Source: Whitmania pigra (Eukaryota; Annelida; Clitellata; Hirudinida; Haemopidae). From it: a stretch of 64,000 nt of DNA. The position numbers and the translations under genes are program-made. This document shows positions 49,208 to 61,200 of the stretch, one piece after another. Location: contig JAJTWR010000263.1 of NCBI GenBank assembly GCA_021613335.1, positions 3,522,001 to 3,586,000 on the forward strand, given 5' to 3'. A model generated the notes under the pieces. The model was not told the DNA's origin and made no database searches. It saw nothing but the letters and a program-made list of their open reading frames with translations. Every line of letters starts with the position of its first letter. Position 1 is the stretch's first letter.

Positions 49208-52200
49208 ATGATGACCAGTGGTCAGGCTGTTGTGTTGTTCTTGTTTGGATTAACAACTATTAGCTTTGGATTTCAACTTCCGGGAAGTTAGTTCTTTACT
49301 TTCTTTAATGATTTGATTGATTGTCCTCACTTTGTTAATATGTTTAAACGTTGTGATTTTTGTGAAATTCGGATTATGTTTCATGTGGTGATACTTGCTT
49401 TGTCTTTACGCACTAAAAGTTGACATTTACAGTAAAATATGTTGTTTTGCATTTTTTGTTGTAATGCTTAATTTACTGACCTGTGAAAATGTTGAAATAT
49501 GTGAATAAATTTTTGTTGTTAAGACACTAAAGATTTGATAAAGTTGTGCAAGGTCGATTCCGTTTCATCGTCCTCTGTAACAAAGATCACTGGGTCATAC
49601 CACACGTCATGGGCCTATGAATTTAAGGGACGCGCGACCGCCACGACCCAATATTCAGTGGCGGCGGCTGAGCTTTATCGGGGTAATTTTTTTAAGCATT
49701 TCTTCTACAATATTTCCAGTAAACAATGTTTTTGTTTATAATTATTTGTGCAAAAATTCAACTCGCCTTTGTTTAAGTCACTCTTTTTGTTTTAAACAAG
49801 AGTTTCCAAGAGACTTCACGATCATAACAAAGTTCAGGACGAGGGTTCAAAGCCAGCAGTGTCTCTTTGCTCATCATTTGGCTGGTTACAGAAGAAATCT
49901 TGGTTTTGAGATATCCAAACGTCTTAAGTTTTGGTACCAAGACACAAACCTTAAGCCACTTTCTCACGAGACTCCTTTCTTTAAATCTTTGTCTGGAGAT
50001 TTGGCTTTCAACAATGGAGAGTTTGTAAACACTGGCATTTTTGTAATTTAAAGTCTAATAATCTGAGACTGACGATTCATTCCTAATTAACTTTTTATCT
50101 TATTTTTATTCTTAAATAACTTTTTAACTTGTTTTAAATATACTTTTTGTTTATTTGTATCAAGTTGGCACACAGTGGCTGTGGAGGTAAAAGGCAATCA
50201 GGCGAGTTTGTATGTTAACTGCTCCAAAGTGGAAACGTTGCCACTGGAAAGGAGTGCCGATGGTGAACTTGATTTTACTGGAGAAGTGAAGATCTCTCCC
50301 CTGGCTGCGAGTGAATCTCTGGATGCTCCATTTGATGTTCGTTTAACTATAATTTTTTGATATATTCATTGCTATTCATGAAGTCACATACCATCTATCT
50401 GGAGCATTTTAATGTTTCATTGATTTCCTTGTTGCCTGTTGTTTACAGGGAGACGTTGAGGATTTGTTGGTTGTGCCATCAACAGACGTAGCAACGGGAT
50501 ACTGCCTTTATAAAGAGGCGGGCGCAGGTATCGCTCCACCAACGGTAACGAAACCCACTCTTAAACCGACCAAAAAAACACCTAAACCGACACATGGTTC
50601 TAGGTCCCCACCGGACTCATTTGGGCCAGCCGAAGATGGGGTCAGTTCAATTGATTGCGTAACCAAATGTTTGACTTTTGAATTGCGACATCATTTCAAT
50701 TATAGCTCGATCAATTGGGTTTTGCCTTAAGTCGCTAATAGAACATTAGAATTGGCAACATTTAAGAAATGAAAACTTCATCGCAAAATATGTCATCATA
50801 GAGCAGTCATTTAGAGTAATCCACAACTTTAACAAATTTTATTAGTTTTGTTCTCTTTAAATAAATCAAGGATTTCGACTTGTTATAACAAATGTTACTT
50901 TATTCCATCGTATATTATTAACATGCGCATATAACATTTGTTTAAACTGACCATTAAATTGCTTTGAATCGATCAAACCCAATTTTTAAATAATTTATTT
51001 AGCATCTTGGAAGCGTTGAAGGACCCCCAGGACCTGATGGTCCAAAGGGCGAGCAGGTATAAATTCATTGTTTGCATTTTGCTGATAATTGCTTGAGCAT
51101 TCCAAGCTTTAGAATTTAATTAATTTAATTACTCTCCAAACATTTAACCTAATAAAATAATTTCAGGGTTATCCAGGCAGGGATGGATTTCCAGGCACTA
51201 TGGGTGTTCCGGGAGCCCCTGGGCATGTGTTCATAATTCCAGTGAGTGACACACAACATCTTACCGGTGCCAGAAATTAATACTTTTTAAACCATATATT
51301 GTTAACACAACAGCTTTTTATTATAATAGGACTGAGAAAATAAATAAGCTAATATAAAAATATGAAATATGAAAACATGCAAAAAAGAAAAGAAAAAATG
51401 TATGATCAAATAAATAAAATTAATCCTTTATGATTAGATGAGTGTGAGAGATGCTGGAACCAAGGGTCCGTCAAATCCAGAGGCAGAAGCTCTTAAGGCC
51501 AGGCTGGATCAACACATGGTTAATAAATTGTTGTATTTTATCAAGATAAATTAACTTATTATTTGGTTTTAATAATTGTGTGTGAATGATTAGTGTGGCA
51601 AATATAGTCTGATTGAGAATCATAAGGATTCTTATCAAAAATGTAAAACAAATTTAGTATATTGTAATTCGTAATTACAGATTAAAAAGACAATTAAATA
51701 AAATGTCATTGTTGCATAATTAATTATGAAACATTCTTCCACCAGCTAGCTCTCCATGGCTCGCCAGGTCCTCAAGGAATGACGGGTATTGCCGGCCAAC
51801 CAGTGAGTCTTCTCGAGATGTTGAAATCATGTCACAATTTGAATTTATTTGCTAAATATTTTTGTAAATGTTATTATTCGTGGTTTAAAATTTTACGTGC
51901 GCGTTATGCTTAGCTTAATCTGGGTTTTTAATCAGGGACTGACAAGGCTTTTTTATGCCCAAGATGCTTTTGTTCATTCAAGCTAGGCTAAGATAAGATA
52001 TGTTTATTTGTATAGCGCTGCGTCCAAAGGCGGTGTAAGCTGGGTCGTGAACACGACACGTAACGACTGTTGCTTTTGCTGTCGTTCGCTAGCTTCCGAG
52101 CCAACTTGCACGCCCTTATTTTGTTAATGTATGTACCCGATCTCTAGAATGCCTTATCTAAATATGAGGTGAAGGCATTTTCCAATGAGGCCCTGAGGGT

Positions 52201-55200
52201 GATCCTGGCGGTGAAGGCTATATATATATATATATTTCAGAGCAGAGAAATATCTTCTGTTCAATTTAATCTGTTTCCATTCCTGCATCAACGACCCACC
52301 CATTCACTCACTCACTCACTCACTCACTCACTCACTCACTCACTCACTCACTCACTCACTCACTCACTCACTCACTCACTCACTCACTCACTCACTCACT
52401 CACTCACTCACTCACTCACTCACTCACTCACTCACTCACTCACTCACTCACTCACTCACTCACTCACTCACTCACTCACTCACTCACTCACTCACTCACT
52501 CACTCATCAATCCATCCACCTTTTTCATCCAGCCACCCAATATATATATATTTTCACCACACACATATATATTTAGATAAATAATCTGCTTTGTTTTTAA
52601 TAGTTCATTATTAGATTGCATTATTTTAAATTTTGCCATCTGATAAATAAATGCTATAGTAATTCTTATTTACTAGGGGCCACAAGGTGACGATGGTCCA
52701 AGAGGAGATGCTGGTGAATATGGGGAGCCTGTAAGATCAAATTATGTTCAGAACACTTGATGTACCTCTTTGTCAAACTTGCAATTTTTATTACTAAGGT
52801 GTCTCCAGTTGATGAATCTAACATTTTACGTCAAACATAGTTTATGTTATCTTGACATTTTAGGGTCCAAGTGGTCCCAGAGGCTTTGCAGGTCCACCTG
52901 GTGGTAGAGGGAAAAGGGTGAGATTTTAAGGTTTTTCAATCAAATGCTTCATTCTAAAGTTTGTCTTAATCGCCTAAGTTAAATAATGTCATTATATAAA
53001 CCGGTACTACTCATTAGTAGAGACAGAGGTCTTAACCATTAGACTGCATGGGTGCACCATATAGGGAAATATGTATACGGCCATATATCAGTAGTCTTAA
53101 AAAAGATATTCTGTTGTGCAAAATGGTGGATTTTGAATGATTTCATATTATGGGCTTAATACAAATAATGGGATGCCCTCCGAAGATAATGGTAGATCAG
53201 TAAAAATGAACTTTATTAAAATAAATAATAGTCCTATATAATTGATAAATTTCGAATATTTTACTCGATAATTTTAGGGAAGAGAAGGAAATCATGGAGA
53301 AAGAGGATCACCTGGTGTACAAGGATTACCAGTTAGTACTTTGTTGATCATGATAGTGTAAGATCAGGATCAAAGATTTAAAATAATGTCGGTAAGATAT
53401 AGCAGTATAGACATTCAATAAAGGTACATAAAGATGATATCAACAAGATTAAGTGATAATCTTTGACTTTTGTTTAGTTATTTAGACTGGATATGTCATA
53501 ATTTCTAGTACTGCATAATGATACATATATATACAATATATACTTGTCATTGGAAGATGACACCTTTTATCTTACAAATCTTATTAAAGTTACATATATT
53601 TGCTCAAAGTTTTGAATATTTTGTACATTTATTAACACTTAATAATGTGGCAAAAGGTTTGAATAGTAAAATTTGCACAAAGTATATTGCAATGTCATGC
53701 AATATTCTGGCATCAGGACATTCTGGAAAAAGCTTTGCAAGAGGCATGGAAAGAGTCGACAGACAGAGTCTGAAATCTTTTAATAGTAAACCCGTCAAAT
53801 CAATAAAAAAAATGACTTCAGGAGATTATTAAAAATAAATACGGCAAGTTACATCATTAAAATTAGTTATTTTATACTTTACAAGTTTGTTTGATCCTGA
53901 TAAATACAGATTTGTGCTACCATATGATAGTTGCTGCACTGCTAAGTTTTTGCGCATTTTTGTTTTTTTTGGTCAAATTGTAAAAGTTGTCTATTAACAC
54001 TCAATAAAATTATTATTTCTCTATAACTGATGAACTTAAACACATCCTATCATTAATTAGTATAAATATGATGCATAATTACAAAATTATAGTCAGAACA
54101 TTATGGTGGGTGTCACATTCCAATGACAAGCACTGCATATACGGCACTACAATACGTTCAGCTAAGCAATTCACCGACAGTTTCATGTTCAAGTTCTGAA
54201 GGTTACCATTGATCTTTATCATCATTATGCAGGGTGAAGCTGGATTCCCGGGTCTTCCAGGATTTCCAGGAGAGAAAGGAAACCGGGTTGGCATCTGGAA
54301 TGATTGGTGGTTGTGGTACACCTCAGCATAGATTTATGAAAATGCATTAATTCACTTCTATATTCACTTGTGAATCTTTCACTCAAGGGATCTCAAGGTC
54401 ATGTGGGACCTGCTGGACTAACTGGCAAGGATGGAGATGCTGTGAGATCTTATTTTATACCTATTATTTACAATTTATATCCTGCAAATATTTCATTTAT
54501 TATCAGTAATGGTTTTTATTTTGCAGGGACATCCTGGACCCATTGGACCCCCAGGTCACACTGGAGAACCTGTAAGCACTTGTCATAACAATGCTGTTCA
54601 AATGTAAGAATAATTCTAGTTGATTTTCTTGATGATAGGGTCCTAGAGGTTTTCTTGGTTCTCTTGGGCAGCCTGGAACACCAGGATTACCAGTGAGTGA
54701 TTGGACATAAATTATTAAAAATTTTGACAAGAGAATTTACTGTAGGCAGTTTGTAAAAGTAACATAAATTTTAGGTAACTCAGTGTTAGTGTATTTAGGG
54801 AGTATTTATCTACTAATAATGCATAAAAATAATTGCAGTACAATTAACTATCTGACAACTGTTACACAAATAGAATTATATACAATGATATTTAAAATTT
54901 AACTGATAGATAGGTATTTGCAAAAAGCCATCATAAGCCCGGGTTTGTTTTATTATCTATAAAATAATTTAATGGAAGCTTTTAATGGATTCTCTTGTAA
55001 GAGAATATTGGAACGTTTTCAAGCAACAAGCATGAAATTGAATTTTTTTAATCATTCAAAATTATCTCAGGGTTTCCCAGGACTTGATGGACCAGCTGGT
55101 CAAAAAGGCAGCCCAGTGAGTAACAAAAAAGTCAATCTTATTTTTATGGTGTTGACAACACAAATTGCATTGCATACTTTAGGGACCTGTTGGTCTTCCT

Positions 55201-58200
55201 GGAAAAGCTGGTGCTGTTGGAGCTCCTGGGGCAACTGTTAGTACCTGATGAATTTTGTAATTTATTTATTATTTTATTGCTAGTTTGTTTCACTGACAAG
55301 ATGGTAATTGGTGGCCTCAATAATAATAAAGTGCTTTTTCACCTGAGTGAAAGAATAAGACTAAAAACTTCAAATCTTCTCAAACATATAATAAAGCAGA
55401 GTCCGAAATCATATATTTCCAATAAATCAGGGTTCACCTGGTTCTCCAGGACCAAATGGGCTCCCAGGACCTCAGGGTGTGATCGGGAAGACAGGACTGC
55501 ATGGAATTCCAGGAGTCGAGGGACCTGTTGTTAGTAATTACTGTTATTTTTGTATCTATTATTAAGAGTGGTTATATTTTTAATAGACACTTCAGAAGTT
55601 ACGCATAATTTTATTATTGTCCCAGTGGATTAACAAATTGTTAAATATTTTTGTTATATTATACTTCATGACCAAGACTTTATCTTTGTAGGCTGAAAAA
55701 TATTTATTTTGAATTTGGAAAATAGCATAGTTTTTGAGAATATTGCATATAAGTGCAATTTACATTACTGCCTTTGTTCGTCTGACATTTTGCAAATTCA
55801 AAGAAGATTCAAATGATTGTTCTTAGTTTCGTCAAATAGTTTTTGTTTTTTTAATTTGCTACAAAATGCTCCTAAAGCCAAAAGGGAGGGTATAAGCTGC
55901 ATTAAAGTCTCAATGTGAAATTGAAAAATCTCTTACAAAATAAACACTGCTCTAAATTTTAGGGTCTGCCAGGTAACCAAGGTGCTGTGGGAGACAAAGG
56001 AGATCAGGTAATTTCCTTCTTATTTTTAAATACTTAGCTATCTCGTCTGAAAACTAGCCAAAAATTTTAAATGATTGAGAAATAATTGCATCAGAAATAA
56101 AAAAATTTTGTTTGCATCAATATTGATACTATTTCTAAGTTGAATTAATGCAATTTACTGGGTTGTTTTTTCAGGGGCCTGTTGGTCTTCAAGGTTCACT
56201 GGGATTTGCTGGAGCCCATGGCAACAAGGTAGATTTCTGTGTTTTTTTAAATTAAGGATGCTCAGTTTGAACACTGCAACAACATTTATGACCAGAGATT
56301 TCCTTCTCATAACAGGGAGATGCAGGTCCAAGAGGTCACAGAGGAGAGACCGGTGAACAAGTGAATATCATTTACATTACTTTAACAACTTTTTAGAAAA
56401 TTTAACCACATCAATATAGAATTTATTATCGTCTTAGATTTATTATTTTTAGCATAAGTAAATAATTATTTTATTACATGACCTTTTGTAATGTTTCATT
56501 ACTCAGACATTCAATTTCAGGGCCATCCAGGTGCAGATGGAACAAGAGGAGAAGTAGGTTATCCAGGTGAGAAGGGCGACAAAGGTGACAGAGGGCCACA
56601 GGGTGAAGAAGGACCTGCAGGTCCTAAGGTGGTGGCTATTAATTTCTTAACCATTAACCAGCGTTTTGCAGAACTAAGCAATTTTTTAATTACAGTTTTG
56701 ACAGTTATTTCAGATTATTAATATTTGTTTAAATGAATCAATTTCAATTGACGGTTCCCATTGCAACCATTTTAGCAAAAATAACTTTAATTAAAAAATG
56801 CATATTTTGAAAATGTTTTTTAATTTATTATCATTAATAAGTTGAACAATCAACCGCAGGGAGATTTTGGAGGTCGAGGAAAACCAGGTCTTCAAGGTGC
56901 CAGAGGAGAAAAGGTTCTTAGTGATTTTCTTTTTATTTTCGCTTTTTGTTTTGACAATATGACTATGAGCATTTACTAAGATACGACATTTTTCAAAAGG
57001 TCCATCATTTAGGGAGAACTGTTTATGGATAGCCTGTAATGTTTATGAATAGGCTTCTAAGTAAGATTTGCTCTGTATGACAGGGATCATTGATCAAAGT
57101 TTAAAGTAAAGTACGATTTAAAACGACGTTGAGAATTGTAGTCTATAAGATTTGAAGTTATTTTTAAATAGTGGCAATGATACAAGGCAATGACATTATT
57201 TTCAAAATGAGTGCATGGTCCAGAACGTTTAATGAAAAGCATGTTTGAAGTGGTATGTACAAAATCAAGTCAAAAATTGCCTGACAATTACAGAAGGCGA
57301 AGTTGGACATCAAATGATTTGGTAAAACAGCTAGTAAAAAGCAATGGCTATAAAGCCACGAAGAGAATAAATTTAGAAAAAATTCAGCTATATGATGTTT
57401 AAAAGTTTATATTTGACAAATTTTGATGCACAAGAGGAGATAGGAGGTAAGTGGAACAGGTCACAAATAAAGGTTTATGGATAATTAAGGCATGGGTACA
57501 TAAAAAAAACCCATGACGTTCAATTACTTTTAAGCTTGAATTTGTTGACGGATTCATTTCACATTCAGGGACATGCAGGCCTCCAGGGTCTTTCAGGAGC
57601 CCCAGGATTATCAGGAGAGAAGGTACCAACAGTAGGCTTTCCAAGCAATCATTGGTGACTAAGTTGGTGTTTATACTTCAAGGGTTCCAGAGGAAATCCA
57701 GGTGTTTTTGGCAGAGAGGGAGCTAAAGGAAACCTTGGACCACTTGGACCCCCTGGCGAGAGAGGTCTTCAAGGTCCTCAGGTGCAAATGCTTCTTTAGA
57801 TTCCGTTTGTAAAACCATTCTTATTGAATGTCACTGAAATATTATGATTTACTAGGGAAACCGTGGTCCAAGAGGTAAACCAGGACCAACTGGTGCTCCA
57901 GGTTCAAAGGGTGATGTTGGACATCTTGGACCCCCTGGACCTCAGGGAGATCAAGGACTCCAGGGGCCACTGGGACCAAATGGTTTCCAAGGACCTCAAG
58001 GACCACCAGTAAGAAGTTACTACCACCATACATTTGGGCTAAAAATTTCATTTCAAAACCTTGGATTTGAAAGGGATCACAAGGCAAAGATGGAGTGCCA
58101 GGATTTCCAGGAGAAAGAGGAGAAGCAGTGAGTTCATGATAATAATTACGTTTTCTCGATGTATTAGTGCTTATTTTGGAGTGTTTATTAGGGTATTCCA

Positions 58201-61200
58201 GGTGCTCCAGGACAGGTAGGCCCTGTTGGGCCAGTTGGACAACCAGTGAGTTTTTATTTAATTTTTATGTGGATATAATTTTATGAGAGAAATTATCAAG
58301 CATTCAAATAACAACTCCTATTTGAAACTATTTAAAATATATTTAAGCTATTTAATGAAATTAAAGTCCAAAGGATCTAATCATTTGAGAATCACGTTAA
58401 GGATCTCTATTAGCAGCAGGTAGAAATTACAGTAATGCACTTTCACTTTAAGAGTATTCCTTAAAAAACATAAAGTAATATAATCAGAAAGCCCTACAAA
58501 TTAATTTATATTTATGGAAGAGCATCAAAACACAAGTCCTATATCTTCCTAATTTATTTCAGGGACCACCTGGTGAACATGGACTTCTTGGAGAAAGAGG
58601 ACAACAGGGTCAACCAGTAAGCAATTGATTTGATGCATTGATGTTGATGCATTTTTTTTTTTTCTTTTATTACTGCTAGTAACAATTAAGAAAGCTTAAT
58701 CTTGAATTGATATGCAAAATATTTTCCAGGGACCAGCAGGTGAGAGAGGAGGCCCAGGAGAAACAGGCAGAGAGGGACCAGCTGTGAGTGAGCCGTTCAC
58801 TTTAAAATTACCTTCTGCTTTTTCTCTTTATGAATTCACCTAATGATGCTATAGTTTTCAATCTAAAATAAATGGATGTTTCTTGACATATGTCGCAAGT
58901 TGAATGCCCTAAGAAATAACATTCAACAACAGTACAGATTGGCTGAATGGGTGGCATTCCTGCGTGCAGCGGTTATAAAAGTTAATATATGTATGCACTG
59001 ACAGGGAGCGCCCTCGGGATCAATTAAGAAGTGCCTTCACATCCTATCTGGATACATAAGGCACTCAAAAAATGGGCTAAAATATAAATACAAATCAACA
59101 AGATGAGCAATGCATGTTTATGATATATTAATAAAAAGTAAGATTGTTAGAATAATATAAATTATGAATTCAATTCAGGGTCCAGCAGGACCAGCAGGTG
59201 CTGCAGGGCCACCTGGAATCGGAGGTCCTCGTGGATTTCCTGGCAAAAGGGGTCTTCCAGGACAGAGGGTAATTTCACATTAATTGTATAGTTAATTGAA
59301 ATGTTTGTTGGATATTATCACAAAAATATTAAATTCATTTAATTTTACATCTAATCTTTTGTTTTCCAGGGTCCTACTGGTCCATCGGGAGAACCAGGAC
59401 CTCATGGTCATCCAGGCAGACAAGGTGATAAGGGATCATGGGGTGTACCTGGAGAAGCTGGACCACAGGGTTCAATAGTTAGTTGGATTATAATTCTTTT
59501 AATCTTAATGATTATAATCAGAATAATAATAAATAAAACATATTTGTTAAGGAAGCCTAATCTTTAATTTACGATAATTACTTTATCAGGGAAGACCAGG
59601 ACCTCCAGGGCCTTACGGACCTGCGGGTCAAAAGGGTGACCAAGTATGTTCTGTTGTATGTGTGCAAAACTATTGCAATGAGCTAATTAAACATATTGTA
59701 ATCATAGGGAGATCATGGTCATCCTGGTTTACCAGGACAAGATGGTGAAGCTGGACTACCCGTTAGTATTTATAGCAGTTTAGTTTCAATCTCTCTTCAT
59801 GTGCTGCTTTAGTAAATTTCTTTTAAATTTGCAGGGACCAGCAGGATCTGTTGGTGCTGTTGGAAGACCTGGTGTTGCTGGAGAGAAGGTAAATTTCTTT
59901 TAATTCAAATCTCCAGTTGTTAATATTTAGTAAATAGTAGTTAGTTAGTATAAAGTAAAGTAAATATTTTGCTGCGAGTCGCTTATGAGTCTTGTCATAA
60001 ATACTATTAATAACTTATAGACCAAAATTAATTATTGCGCAGTAACTTTTATTTAGATTATATCCTGTTTTTTCACAGTGAAAATTGAAGACATTTCTAC
60101 TTAGTCAGCAACTTTTTAAATGGACTAGTAAATATATAACAATGATTATAAGTAATAATTAAAGGTATTCAATATAAAGGAATCGTAACATAAATATGCA
60201 TTATTGAATGATAATGGTTCTACTAAAACAAATCCTAGGGTGACGTAGGCAAACATGGATTGAAAGGAGAAAAAGGAGAAGCTGGAGAATATGTGAGTGA
60301 AGGATATTTTTGTATCTTCATTCATTTAAGACATTTAACATTTAATTCTAATTAGGATTAAGACTTAAAGAATTACTGGTTAATCAATATTTCAATTTAT
60401 TTAATATTTAAATTAATTTTTTAATTTTTGCGCAGGGTCCGCCTGGTGGGGCTGGTGTTCCAGGACTGCCGGGATCTCCTGGACCAGACGTCAGTGAAAA
60501 TATTGAAACAATAACACTATGAAGTTGTTCGTGCCAAAAAAGTTAAAATGATAGCTAGAATTAATTAGAAAAGATTAGTACTGGCTTCAAGGATGAAGAT
60601 CATCATTAATGACAACATTAACAAATAAATAATATTTGATTCCATTAATATAGGATACTTATATATAATTACTGTAAACAAATATCTCCATTTGCAGATA
60701 TTTCTTTTTTAATAATTCAGGGACCACCGGGAGAACAAGGTGAGAGAGGTCTTCCTGGAGTATCTGGCATTAAGGTAGAATTGAAGTTCTAGACAATGAA
60801 ATCATTTTGAATGAGAAATCTAAATTTTAAACCTTCTTTATACATTTGGTAAAATGATAAAGATGTTTGTAATTAAGTAATTTTTAATTTTTAATTAATT
60901 CAACAGGGTAACGAAGGGCCTCGAGGTTTGCCTGGTCCCAGTGGCTTGCCAGGTCTTCAGGGACCACCAGGAACTCCTGGTACGAAGGGTGATCCTGGTG
61001 AGCCCGGTCCTGTTGTGAGTACTTTCGTGGATTTATTTGTATGTAAATAACAATTTTATAATTTTTCATTTTACATTTATGATAATTAATGAGAATGAGA
61101 ATGTTTGACTAATTTATTAACAGGGAAGTGTAGGACCTCTCGGACCTGCTGGACCAGCTGGCAATGCAGGAGCCCCTGTGAGTATCTTTAATCGTGATTG

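Noticed and set aside
49617..49720. Long plus-strand ORF running through the second collagen exon
   Set aside because: It is in a different frame from the TSPN domain and reads through the donor at 49683.
52169..52576. 135-codon ORF with Thr-His-Ser-Leu repeats
   Set aside because: Entirely a (TCAC)n microsatellite in a collagen intron. The regular array is also not a CRISPR because there are no spacers.
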